In this document: in pieces, positions 26,757 through 34,756 of the stretch | Layout of the letters: every line of letters starts with the position of its first letter | Position numbering within the stretch: the first letter of the stretch is position 1 | NCBI RefSeq assembly: GCF_004329715.1 | Contig: NZ_JXSY01000006.1 | Span: 1 to 39,511, forward strand | DNA: 39,511 nucleotides | From: Bowmanella sp. JS7-9 | GTDB taxonomy: Bacteria > Pseudomonadota > Gammaproteobacteria > Enterobacterales > Alteromonadaceae | Direction of reading: 5' to 3' | Program-made: the position numbers and the translations under genes | The notes under the pieces: model-generated | The model's input: the letters and a program-made list of their open reading frames with translations, nothing else | Databases searched by the model: none | What the model was told of the DNA's origin: nothing

Positions 26757-29700
26757 CTGATGCGCCGGTGAGTCTGTAAACGTTGTTCTAAGGTGGCTGA
26801 CATAATTTGCAAACTGCTGTGGCAACCGGCTACTAAGCGGGTCGCTTCGCTAACCGCACGGGTCACATCGCCCTCTTTGCAAGCAAATTCAATCCGTTTG
26901 GCCGACTCAGCATGGGGCGTGAGTCCGTAAGAGCCACAGCTACTGGCCAGCGCATGGGTCAGGCGCTGCAATTCGGTTAAATCGTTGAGTTCAATGGCGT
27001 CTTCAACCGCATCCAGCCGCGTCAGGGTATCATTCACAAAGATACTCACCAGTTCCGGCACGACTTCAAAGCCGACGTCTTCGCCCATCTGAAACACCAC
27101 GGTCCAGTCAATGCCATCGCTGTCGGCTGCGCTTCCCGCCGCATCCCTCACTTCCGGCTGTCCGGCCAATCCATTCATTTCCGGACGCAGCGGTACCAGT
27201 TGTCTTTCATCCACCCAATGCTGAATCTTATCCAACAATGCCCGTTTACCTACCGGCTTGGTCAACACATCATCCATACCACTGTCTAAACACTGTTGTA
27301 TTTCCGACTCCATGGTGTGCGCCGTTAACGCAATGATCACGCCATGTGAACTTGGCGAGGTTAACTTACGGATTTCCTGGGTAGCGGTATGCCCGTCCAT
27401 TTCCGGCATAGAAACATCCATCAGCACCAGCGCATAATCTGTCATCTGCACCGCCTGCAAGGCCTGAATACCATTTTCAACCAATGTCACTTTATGTCCG
27501 GCGCTTTCCAGCATGGCTTTAATCACCAGGCGATTGGTCACCACATCCTCTGCGACCAGAATTTTTACCGGTTGATAGGCATTCATCTGACTCTCCCGTT
27601 CCTTGTCTTCATCTGCATTGCCGTAACCCTGCGCCAAACGCACCGGCACGGTAAACCAAAATTCGCTGCCGACACCGGGTTCACTGTTCACGCCAATTTC
27701 CCCGCCCATCAATATCACCAGTTCACGACAAATCGACAACCCCAGCCCTGTACCACCAAAGCGGCGGGAATAGGACGGGTCTAGTGTGGTAAACCGCTGG
27801 AATAACCGCTCATGATCCGCTTCGGCAACGCCTACTCCACTGTCTTTAACCATAAAACGTAAGTAGGCCATGCTGTCATCTATATGCTGACACTGTACTT
27901 TAATCTGCACTTTACCGTGCTCGGTAAATTTGATCCCGTTACTAACCATATTCAGCAGTATCTGGCGCAATCGGCCTTCGTCGACCATGACATAACGGGG
28001 ACAGGCTTTGTCGATTTCTACCCTTAGCGTCAAGCGTTTCTCCTGTGCTTTGGGGCGCATCAGCAGCTCGATGGCATCCACTAATCCGGGCAGGAAGGCC
28101 GGTACGTTCTCTAACTGTAACTGGCCGGCTTCCACCTTACTGTAATCGAGAATATCGTTGATCAAATCCAGCAAAGCTTGCCCCGAGCTTTGCGCCGTTT
28201 CCAGATAATGTTGTTGCTGAATATTCAAATCAGTATCTTCCAACAGCTCCATCAGCCCCATCACACCATGCAGAGGGGTGCGGATTTCATGACTCATAAC
28301 CGCTAAGAATTCCGACTTAATCTTACTGGCGCGCTCCGCATCATCACGGGCTTTTTCCAGTTCCTGGCGCTGACGAATTCGCTCTGATATATCCGCGACA
28401 TGGATGACAAAGTTCGTCTGGTTTAACACTTCGTCGTGCACCTTGGCGACCCGCAGCCACGCCATAAAGGCCTCGCCGTTACGACGTTGCAACGTCACTT
28501 CCTCACTATAGTGGGTATGATCACGAAGTCCGTTTCTTACACGGCTGTGCAATTCACTTTGCGGATCGCTGATCACCTGCTGCACCATCGCTTCGCGCAC
28601 TTTGGACTGAGAGGTTTTGAACATGTCACAGAATGCGGCGTTAACGATCAGGATCTGACCGTCCCGATCAGTTATTACCAGCGCTTCGGGGGTTTCAAAC
28701 GCCCGTGAGGCAATGCGCATGCGCTGTTCCATATGCTGACGCTCACTAATATCTGACAGGGTCACCACCGCGCCTAATGTGCGACCATTTTCGCTGATAG
28801 GGTTACAACTGAAGGTAACCGGAATGGCATCTCCGCCTTGCTTGAGCAAATGCCCTACGTTACACCGAAACGCCTGACCATTTCTGATCAACTCAGCGAA
28901 TTTGTGCGGATCTTTATGCGGCATTTGTAACCGTTCAAACAGCACAAACTCGTCGGTATTGTCTGCGCTAACGTCCAACAGGGTTTGCGCACTGGGATTG
29001 ATAAAACTGAGCTTGCCCTGGCAATTGACACCAAAAATGGCATCACCGGCATTATCGACAATCAGGCTCAATTTACGCTGTAGCGACCACAACCTGACTC
29101 TGGCATTGTTCAACTCGGCGGTGCGTTGTTGCACTAACCCATGCAAGGTTTCACGGCGACGTACAATCAGTGAAAATAACAGCGTCAACAATGCCGGCAC
29201 TAACAAGTTGAGTGTGGTTATTGCCACTTCCTGACTGGTGGACAACGCCGCAAACCGAGGTTGCACGGCCAGATACCACAAGGCATTGGGCAGCTGGATT
29301 TCAAAGCTACTCAGTGGGTTTTCGCGCAGCCCCGCTTGGCCTGCCAGCGACTGAGGTTGGCCCGTATCGGGATGAAAACGCCATAGTTCGTAGTCAAATC
29401 CTTGCGCCGTCAAGGTATCAAGGCCGCCATCTTCGAGGACTTTGTCAAACATAATCAGCACGTTAGCGAATCCCCAAAAGTTGGGATATTGCATAATCTG
29501 GCTATGATAATCAGGAATGAACACCGGTCGGCGGGCAATTAGCGCGTAACCGCCCTGTTTGAGATTAAACGGCCCGGCGACCGTGATTTTACCGGAGCTG
29601 ATGGCGATATAGGCTTCCTTGCGGCGTAGATCATCATGTAATAGATCATGCCCCATAGCCGCTTCATGGCCTTTTAGCGGAAAGATATGTGAAATTTTCG

Positions 29701-30082
29701 CGTCTTTGGCCAGTTGCAACGCAGAGATACCACCAATCGAGCGGTATAGGATCTCGGCATTTTGTTCAAAGCCGTTTACATCGCCCTGATTGATCTCAAC
29801 AAAGCCCGCCAAAATGTCTGCGGTCGAGATGTTGCGCTTTAAGTTGAGCCGCAACACCGATGCCTGCAATTCCCCAACCGCATCGGTCGTTTGCTTAAAA
29901 TCGCGTTCTACATCGTCTATGTACAGGGTGGTCAGAATCCACACCGGTAACCAGCAAATCAAAAACAGCGGCAACACAAACCACCAATTTTTAAGCAATG
30001 CCCACATGAATGTGCGTCGCGAAGGCTGGTGTTTGCCCTGCTCATTGAGTGCATCGGTAAAAATTGATTGCTGCTGCATCAT
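26753..30082 (-). CDS. Hybrid sensor kinase CHASE-PAS-PAS-HisKA-HATPase-REC-Hpt, SypF-like
   Basis: 1109 aa. TM1 is at about 33-53 and TM2 at about 286-306, enclosing a periplasmic CHASE domain (IFPLKGHEAAMGHDLL, 133-148; AGPFNLKQGGYALIARRPVF, 169-188). Then come two PAS domains (about 335-450 and 460-570), HisKA with His598 (MSHEIRTPLHG), HATPase (N-box ILLNMVSNGIKF, GTGLGLSI), a receiver with Asp889 and an Hpt domain with His1043 (LTHALASSCGSYG). It can run a full His-Asp-His relay to the activator, the single REC and possibly the SypE-like protein. It overlaps the upstream REC gene by 4 bp. Its signal is unknown; CHASE domains bind small ligands. Confidence 0.95.
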   Translation of the reverse strand: MMQQQSIFTDALNEQGKHQPSRRTFMWALLKNWWFVLPLFLICWLPVWILTTLYIDDVERDFKQTTDAVGELQASVLRLNLKRNISTADILAGFVEINQGDVNGFEQNAEILYRSIGGISALQLAKDAKISHIFPLKGHEAAMGHDLLHDDLRRKEAYIAISSGKITVAGPFNLKQGGYALIARRPVFIPDYHSQIMQYPNFWGFANVLIMFDKVLEDGGLDTLTAQGFDYELWRFHPDTGQPQSLAGQAGLRENPLSSFEIQLPNALWYLAVQPRFAALSTSQEVAITTLNLLVPALLTLLFSLIVRRRETLHGLVQQRTAELNNARVRLWSLQRKLSLIVDNAGDAIFGVNCQGKLSFINPSAQTLLDVSADNTDEFVLFERLQMPHKDPHKFAELIRNGQAFRCNVGHLLKQGGDAIPVTFSCNPISENGRTLGAVVTLSDISERQHMEQRMRIASRAFETPEALVITDRDGQILIVNAAFCDMFKTSQSKVREAMVQQVISDPQSELHSRVRNGLRDHTHYSEEVTLQRRNGEAFMAWLRVAKVHDEVLNQTNFVIHVADISERIRQRQELEKARDDAERASKIKSEFLAVMSHEIRTPLHGVMGLMELLEDTDLNIQQQHYLETAQSSGQALLDLINDILDYSKVEAGQLQLENVPAFLPGLVDAIELLMRPKAQEKRLTLRVEIDKACPRYVMVDEGRLRQILLNMVSNGIKFTEHGKVQIKVQCQHIDDSMAYLRFMVKDSGVGVAEADHERLFQRFTTLDPSYSRRFGGTGLGLSICRELVILMGGEIGVNSEPGVGSEFWFTVPVRLAQGYGNADEDKERESQMNAYQPVKILVAEDVVTNRLVIKAMLESAGHKVTLVENGIQALQAVQMTDYALVLMDVSMPEMDGHTATQEIRKLTSPSSHGVIIALTAHTMESEIQQCLDSGMDDVLTKPVGKRALLDKIQHWVDERQLVPLRPEMNGLAGQPEVRDAAGSAADSDGIDWTVVFQMGEDVGFEVVPELVSIFVNDTLTRLDAVEDAIELNDLTELQRLTHALASSCGSYGLTPHAESAKRIEFACKEGDVTRAVSEATRLVAGCHSSLQIMSATLEQRLQTHRRIS

Positions 30083-30453
30083 AACCCCATCTCCTGTATA
30101 GATGAGAGTAGCTGATTACGGTTAAAGGGTTTCTTCAAATAGCCTTCAGCACCCAACGAAAATGCATCTTCGATGGTGCCAATCAATTTGTCCGCACTGA
30201 CCACCAGCACCGGAATAGCGCGCAGCTCCGGTTTGCATTTGATTCGGCACAGTAACTCCAATCCATGAGCATCCGGTAAATGTAAATCCAGCAGAATCAG
30301 CGATGGCCGCAATCCCATCGCCAGCTGATAGCCATCTTCCGCGCACGTCGCATGCAATACCGACATTTTCAGATAATTTTTGACTATGGCCAGTAAATGC
30401 ATGGCCTGGGAGTGATCATCCTCAATAATCAGCGCCATTGGATTAGTCGACAT
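30079..30453 (-). CDS. Single-domain response regulator (REC)
   Basis: 124 aa, receiver only: EDD near 11-13, phospho-acceptor Asp in LILLDLHLP, and Lys in YLKKPF. There is no output domain, so it works as a phosphate sink, a relay step or a protein-interaction switch like CheY. It overlaps the lipoprotein gene upstream by 11 bp and the hybrid kinase gene by 4 bp, so it is co-translated with the kinase and almost certainly its partner. I do not recall an equivalent in the classical Vibrio syp set. Confidence 0.93.
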   Translation of the reverse strand: MSTNPMALIIEDDHSQAMHLLAIVKNYLKMSVLHATCAEDGYQLAMGLRPSLILLDLHLPDAHGLELLCRIKCKPELRAIPVLVVSADKLIGTIEDAFSLGAEGYLKKPFNRNQLLSSIQEMGL

Positions 30454-31285
30454 AGCTCACCTCACCTGACATATCGCATCGTCCCTGATGGATTGCGACC
30501 CGACGGTTCACCAATCGGTGGGACGCCTGCTCACCACTGAATGCGGGGGTACTTTTCCCGCTGGATGTCACGCACAGTAGAGTATTGTCTATCCCGTGCT
30601 GAATGAGTAACTGTCTGACTGCATCTGCCCGCTGCATGCCCAGTCTGAGGTTGTATTCCTCGCTACCGGTATCATCTGCGTGGCCAACAATCATCATAGG
30701 CACACGGCTCAGCTGACCTGCATAGCGCGTCAGCAATGACACATACAAGGGGTTCGGCTCATAGGAGTCATGGGCGAAAAACGCACTGTTGTTCAGGATC
30801 CCCAACACCTCCGCCATGTTATCCGTCTTAGGCGCAGCCAGCGCCGCCCGCTCCTCCACAAGACGCTGATTCGCCGCCAGTCGTTCCTCGGCCAGTGCTT
30901 TGGCTGCGCCGCTGGCGCTGAGCATCATCTGCCGCTCTATTTCATCCAGGATCGCGCAGTAGATTTCCAAATCGATGGACGCATCGTCGTACAAACCGCC
31001 AACCAGTTCCCGCCGCACCCGATTGGCATGCTGATTTGCGCGGATCACCAGCGCCGGTGATTTTAAATGAGCACCGGTACGTTCGAGGATCTGCTGACGA
31101 CGCAATGCACAGCCCAGGCGTTGATCCAGTGTGCCAATCTGGCTACCACTGTTGAGCTCCACACAATCCGGTGCGGGATTGGTGTGTTCGGCAAAGCCCC
31201 CTTGTCCCGCTGGCGGCCAGGTCTGACACCCGGCCAACAGTAACCAACCTATTGCTATCCAAATCCATCGACGTCGAGCGTTCAT
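30443..31285 (-). CDS. OmpA-family outer membrane lipoprotein, SypB-like
   Basis: 280 aa lipoprotein: signal MNARRRWIWIAIGWLLLAGC with the lipobox LAGC (Cys20). The middle has an Ala/Glu-rich helical stretch (AAKALAEERLAANQRLVEER). The C-terminal OmpA-like peptidoglycan-binding domain shows IVGHADDTGSEEYNLRLGMQRA and HRLVNRRVAI. It anchors the envelope or the export machine to peptidoglycan. The ATG at 31285 has AGGAG 5 bp upstream; the upstream open frame to 31543 lacks a start signal and was rejected. It is first in a minus-strand operon with the REC and the hybrid kinase, tying an envelope protein to the sensor. Confidence 0.9.
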   Translation of the reverse strand: MNARRRWIWIAIGWLLLAGCQTWPPAGQGGFAEHTNPAPDCVELNSGSQIGTLDQRLGCALRRQQILERTGAHLKSPALVIRANQHANRVRRELVGGLYDDASIDLEIYCAILDEIERQMMLSASGAAKALAEERLAANQRLVEERAALAAPKTDNMAEVLGILNNSAFFAHDSYEPNPLYVSLLTRYAGQLSRVPMMIVGHADDTGSEEYNLRLGMQRADAVRQLLIQHGIDNTLLCVTSSGKSTPAFSGEQASHRLVNRRVAIHQGRCDMSGEVSYVD

Positions 31286-31339
31286 AAATGCTCCTGATGT
31301 GAGTAAGCCAATGTGGCAGTGCGAGTCCTGCAGGTGACA

Positions 31340-31357
31340 TTGCAAATGGCATGCCGT
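31340..31357 (-). promoter_or_regulatory. Sigma-54 promoter, unit 4 (OmpA-REC-kinase)
   Basis: On the minus strand: ACGGCATGCCATTTGCAA, with GG at 31355-31354, ten bases, then GC at 31343-31342 inside TTTGCA, a full -12 match. The palindromic operator E has its centre 60 bp upstream in this direction, the same distance as copy B to promoter 1. Confidence 0.75.
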
Positions 31358-31362
31358 ATGCG
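31347..31362 (+). promoter_or_regulatory. Possible overlapping sigma-54 promoter toward the GT-exosortase unit
   Basis: On the plus strand TGGCATGCCGTATGCG also has GG-N10-GC (31348-31349 and 31360-31361). It overlaps the minus-strand promoter almost completely because the central GGCATGCC is self-complementary. Operator E would lie downstream of it, and the leader to ATG 31495 would be about 120 bp. A weaker case than the other sites. Confidence 0.4.
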
Positions 31363-31408
31363 TAGTACAGAAAAAACGGGCGGTAGACGCAACTGGGGAC
31401 AGCAATTT

Positions 31409-31421
31409 TCGCAAACTGCGA
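31409..31421. promoter_or_regulatory. Palindromic operator, copy E (TCGCAAACTGCGA)
   Basis: Perfect copy with both flanks extended (TTCGCAAACTGCGAA). It lies between the divergent OmpA-REC-kinase operon and the glycosyltransferase-exosortase unit, so it could serve either or both. Confidence 0.78.
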
Positions 31422-31494
31422 ATCACAATGTCGAAAGCACCCAGCAAATTGCAAGCTGCAGCCAGTTCAATCCGACAAACAATGAGGTAGAGGT

Positions 31495-32514
31495 ATGAAT
31501 CGTTGTGCAGAATTAATCTGGTTACTGGTCGATAGCCGCGCATTTGGTGGCATTGAGGCCCACATTGAAAACCTGTCCGTTGGATTACACCATCAGTCTT
31601 ACCGGGTAGAAGTGGTGTTTATGGTCAACTATGGCACGCACCCCTTGGTCGCGCGCTTACAGCGCGAAGGCGTGCCGGTTCGTTATGCCAATGAACATCC
31701 CGGCGGGCTGTGGCAACTGCTTAAAACCCACCGCCCTGCGGTATTGCATACCCATGGCTATAAAGCAGGCATTTTGGGTCGGTTGTTTAGCAAAACATTG
31801 GGGATCCCGGTGGTGAGCTCGTATCATTCCGGTGAGCCCGGTCAGGGGCGGGTCGCCTGGTACCGCCGTCTTGACCATTGCACTGCCTGGTTGGCACCGG
31901 CTATCGCCGTCAGTGATGCCATCGCCGCGGATGTATGGCAGCGCGCCACCGTCGTGGCGAATTTCGTGTCGATGCCAACCTATATGCGCGTTACCAAAAG
32001 CCCCAATACGGTAGCCTTCGTGGGCCGCTTCAGTCAGGAAAAAGGCATCACGACCTTTTGTGAGTTGGCCGCTCAGCACCCAACACTATATTTCTCTGCC
32101 TATGGCGACGGGCCATTACTGAACGATTTGCGCGAACAATACCGCGGGCAGCTAGCATTTCATGGTGCGGTCGACGATATGACCCCGGTTTGGCCAAAAA
32201 TTGGCGTGCTGTGTATTCCGTCCCTGCATGAAGGCTTACCCATGGTGGCATTGGAGGCCCTGTCACGGGGAATTCCTGTTATCGCCAATGATGTAGGTGA
32301 TCTGCGCCGCTGCGTGATTCCCGGCGAAACCGGCTGGTTGTGCGATCCGGCGCAGCCTGAACAGTTAAAAACCGCACTACTGGCGTGGCAGGCCATGCCA
32401 GTGAATGAACGCTTTGCAATGGCACAGCGCTGTCGTCAGTTAATCCAACAACAATTTTCCTGCGCCGCGCAGTTACCTGTTTTCCTTGATATGTATACCC
32501 GCGCAGTGGGATAA
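31495..32514 (+). CDS. Glycosyltransferase family 4
   Basis: 339 aa GT-B enzyme. The N-lobe has the glycine-rich loop SRAFGGIEAHIENL, HTHGYKAG and SSYHSGEPG. The C-lobe has AFVGRFSQEKG and the E-x7-E motif EGLPMVALEALSRGIPVIA. It probably adds one sugar of the repeat unit in the cytoplasm, comparable with the SypH/I/J group. GAGGTAGAGG precedes ATG 31495. The exosortase-like gene follows after 2 bp, so the two are co-translated. Confidence 0.9.
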   Translation: MNRCAELIWLLVDSRAFGGIEAHIENLSVGLHHQSYRVEVVFMVNYGTHPLVARLQREGVPVRYANEHPGGLWQLLKTHRPAVLHTHGYKAGILGRLFSKTLGIPVVSSYHSGEPGQGRVAWYRRLDHCTAWLAPAIAVSDAIAADVWQRATVVANFVSMPTYMRVTKSPNTVAFVGRFSQEKGITTFCELAAQHPTLYFSAYGDGPLLNDLREQYRGQLAFHGAVDDMTPVWPKIGVLCIPSLHEGLPMVALEALSRGIPVIANDVGDLRRCVIPGETGWLCDPAQPEQLKTALLAWQAMPVNERFAMAQRCRQLIQQQFSCAAQLPVFLDMYTRAVG

Positions 32515-32516
32515 CC

Positions 32517-33347
32517 ATGGCAATCGCCTCTGTGTTCTGGTCGCCAAGACTACAACAGGGCCTGCTGGCCCTGTGTCTCGCCCACGCGCTGTGGCCTCCG
32601 GTGGCGCAGGCCCTGAGCAACCCACAGGCAGACTGGACTATTCCCCTTAGCGTGTGCCTGATTCTGGTTATGTTATTGGTGCGAAGCTCACAGCTCACCA
32701 CTGTGACATTAGCGCCCATCGCCACACTGTGCTTATCTGGCTGCCTGCTGTTGTTGCTGGTACCCAGTGCCACATTAGCCTGGGTGGTAGTGGCCTGTGT
32801 TTGTGCGATTTTCGCGTGCTACAGCACGGAAAAAGCGGCCTTCTGGATTGGCTTTTGTGTGGCGCTGCGCGAGCCGCTGGCTGCCGTCATTCTTGAGTTA
32901 TTTTCCGAATCGGTGTTAATGGCAGATGCCTCCATGGTGCACCGGATAAGCCAACTGCTTGGCTGGGCGGTGCAACAAAACGGCAATGTGCTGCAACACG
33001 CCAATGGACACCAATTACTTATCCTGACCGGCTGTAGCAGTTATCAGAATTTGTCATTGGTGCTACTCAGTTGGTCCTGTACCTTGCTGTTTCTGCACGG
33101 TCGCTGGCCACCAGCAGCCATTGTTCACGCCATCCTGTTGATGACCCTGACCCTGCTAACCAATCTGGTGCGTCTGCTGTTACTACTCAAGGACGCCGAC
33201 AGCTACCAGTACTTTCACAATCTCGACGGTAAAGCCCTGTTCGACCTGTGGCAGGTCGCTTATACCCTGCTGTTTATCTACTGGAGTCACCGACGCTATG
33301 TATCCCAGAATACTGACACTGTGCGTGTTGCTGACGCTCATTCTTAA
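32517..33347 (+). CDS. Exosortase/archaeosortase-like membrane transpeptidase, divergent
   Basis: 276 aa with about seven or eight TM segments. The three exosortase catalytic positions can be placed: Cys173 (LILTGCSSYQNLSLVL, compare the family's A/GCSG/S), Arg219 (LLTNLVRLLLLL, compare NxxR) and His234 (QYFHNLDGKALFDLW). Spacing (46 and 15 residues) and their places at ends of hydrophobic segments fit the family. Such enzymes cleave C-terminal sorting signals and transfer the protein to an acceptor. The likely substrate is the DUF4114 protein two genes downstream. It is shorter than XrtA/EpsH and lacks a fused EpsI domain. Overall similarity is by motif only, so a profile search is needed to place it. 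Confidence 0.72.
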   Translation: MAIASVFWSPRLQQGLLALCLAHALWPPVAQALSNPQADWTIPLSVCLILVMLLVRSSQLTTVTLAPIATLCLSGCLLLLLVPSATLAWVVVACVCAIFACYSTEKAAFWIGFCVALREPLAAVILELFSESVLMADASMVHRISQLLGWAVQQNGNVLQHANGHQLLILTGCSSYQNLSLVLLSWSCTLLFLHGRWPPAAIVHAILLMTLTLLTNLVRLLLLLKDADSYQYFHNLDGKALFDLWQVAYTLLFIYWSHRRYVSQNTDTVRVADAHS

Positions 33348-33747
33348 AATGGGAATGGCAGGTGGCCAGCCGCAGCAAAATGCGTCCGATATTGCGAAAA
33401 CAATTCGCCAGCAGGCTGACCATCATCAACTGATTTTACGTGGCCAACTGCGCTTTTTCGCGACCCAGCAATACCCGGTTTGGGTGTATGAAAGTACCCT
33501 GTGCCACACCCAGATCTTCCTGCATGTGAGCGAGCGCAACAGTGAAAACCAACACCTGATGGCCAGTGCCCATGATTTAGTGCCAACCCGCACTGGCTAT
33601 GTGTTTAACGGCAAAGTGACGGACACATTTCCGACCCTGGGATTCTGGTGGCATAGGCTGACCAGTGCAATGTCTGGACACCCGGAACCACAGATTTTGC
33701 AGTTTCAACGATTTGGCCGCTGTGCGCTGGAAAGCGGCTTTGTTTGA
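33298..33747 (+). CDS. Small exported protein next to the exosortase, unknown function
   Basis: 149 aa, not recognised. The N-terminus (MYPRILTLCVLLTLILKMGMAGGQ) is a plausible signal peptide or single anchor. The body is soluble, with Cys in STLCHTQIF and GRCALES that could form a disulfide in the periplasm, and WVYESTLCHTQIFLHVSE in a predicted beta region. It overlaps the exosortase gene by 50 bp, an unusually long overlap, but a later start at 33349 would remove the signal. By position it resembles the accessory EpsI-type proteins that accompany exosortases, though no sequence similarity is claimed. Confidence 0.6.
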   Translation: MYPRILTLCVLLTLILKMGMAGGQPQQNASDIAKTIRQQADHHQLILRGQLRFFATQQYPVWVYESTLCHTQIFLHVSERNSENQHLMASAHDLVPTRTGYVFNGKVTDTFPTLGFWWHRLTSAMSGHPEPQILQFQRFGRCALESGFV

Positions 33748-33763
33748 GCACCAAGGTAGAGGG

Positions 33764-33780
33764 TTGGCACAGCATCTGCT
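33764..33780 (+). promoter_or_regulatory. Sigma-54 promoter, unit 5 (DUF4114-flippase-polymerase)
   Basis: TTGGCACAGCATCTGCT: GG (33766-33767), ten bases, GC (33778-33779), with T at the W position. It is one of the best matches in the window. It lies 41 bp before the DUF4114 start codon, giving the putative sortase substrate its own promoter. No copy of the 13-bp palindrome was found in the 120 bp upstream. Confidence 0.8.
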
Positions 33781-33821
33781 GTCAGTCCTTTACCGGTTGC
33801 CCTGGATGAGGAGTACACACC

Positions 33822-34754
33822 ATGAAAAACCGCCTGGCTTTGTCCGTTATGGTTGTCTGTGCCAGTTCACTGTCTGCGTACGGACAGGAAACGCCGGATA
33901 ATCTCACCAGCACCGAGCTGGATCCGGAATTACTCAAAACTGTGACCGAGGCACTGCCTGAGTCCTATCAGGTCAACGCCGCATTCCTAAGCGATGAATT
34001 TAACCCTAATATAACCTTCTCCGAAGATGCCCAGATGGCGATTACCTTCGTCGATGAAGGTGCCGGTTTTCGAAATTCAGTGGGCTATTTTAATTTTGAA
34101 GCCGGCGCGTTTGATAACCTGTCTTTCGGTGACATCGACCTGAACAACAACGGCATCATCAGCATTGATGAATTAAGCATGGTGGAGTCCGTTAATGTCG
34201 GCATGATTTTCAATAACTTCTCTGAAGCAGGCGGTGGCGGTACATTGCAAGCCGGCGATACCACCGTTATTGGTGGAGGCAGTTTCAGCTACACCGACAG
34301 TGGCATCAGTATCTCTGATGGGCTGGTGTTCGAAGCCGGCACCACCACAGGCTTTTTCGTTATTGCCAATGCGTGGAATGGGACGGACGTAAACACCAAT
34401 CTCAACACCTTCTATACGCTGGATTTCCTCAACCCGGAAAACGATGCCAGTGCCACCTTAACCAATTACGATGACAACGCCCGCCACGTCGCCATGATGT
34501 TCGCCACTGACACCAGCTCCGACATCATCGTGGGTTTTGAAGATTTGCTGCGCCCCTACGGCGATAACGACTTTAACGACGCGATTTTTATTGTCCAGAC
34601 CGATCCCTACAGCGCAGTGTCCGCCAATAAATTGCCCATTGCCGCCGCACCGATGCCGGGCCTTGGCAGCTCGCTGGGCTGGTTATGGGCGGGCTTGTTT
34701 ATCTGGCCAATCTGGTTTCAGTTTCGCCCATCCACCCCACGTAAGAGTGCCTGA
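33822..34754 (+). CDS. DUF4114/EF-hand exported protein with C-terminal sorting signal
   Basis: 310 aa. Signal peptide (about 1-21, ending SLSAYGQ). A canonical 12-residue EF-hand loop DLNNNGIISIDE (106-117) suggests calcium binding. The DUF4114 end motif is FEDLLRPYGDNDFNDAIF (239-256). The C-terminal tail (about 277-310) is tripartite: motif PMPGLGS, hydrophobic GWLWAGLFIWPIWFQF, then basic R302, R307 and K308. This matches exosortase sorting signals in layout but not the PEP motif. It is probably the dedicated substrate of the exosortase-like protein, a surface or matrix protein made with the polysaccharide. GAGGAG precedes the ATG; the flippase gene follows after 2 bp. Confidence 0.8.
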   Translation: MKNRLALSVMVVCASSLSAYGQETPDNLTSTELDPELLKTVTEALPESYQVNAAFLSDEFNPNITFSEDAQMAITFVDEGAGFRNSVGYFNFEAGAFDNLSFGDIDLNNNGIISIDELSMVESVNVGMIFNNFSEAGGGGTLQAGDTTVIGGGSFSYTDSGISISDGLVFEAGTTTGFFVIANAWNGTDVNTNLNTFYTLDFLNPENDASATLTNYDDNARHVAMMFATDTSSDIIVGFEDLLRPYGDNDFNDAIFIVQTDPYSAVSANKLPIAAAPMPGLGSSLGWLWAGLFIWPIWFQFRPSTPRKSA

Positions 34755-34756
34755 AC

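Noticed and set aside
31286-31543. 86-residue N-terminal extension of the OmpA lipoprotein
   Set aside because: It would bury the lipobox signal and would include the sigma-54 site and operator E; ATG 31285 has AGGAG.
33394-33408. GCGAA-AACAA-TTCGC inverted repeat inside the small exported protein gene
   Set aside because: The arms are in the opposite order from the TCGCA...TGCGA operator and it lies in coding sequence.
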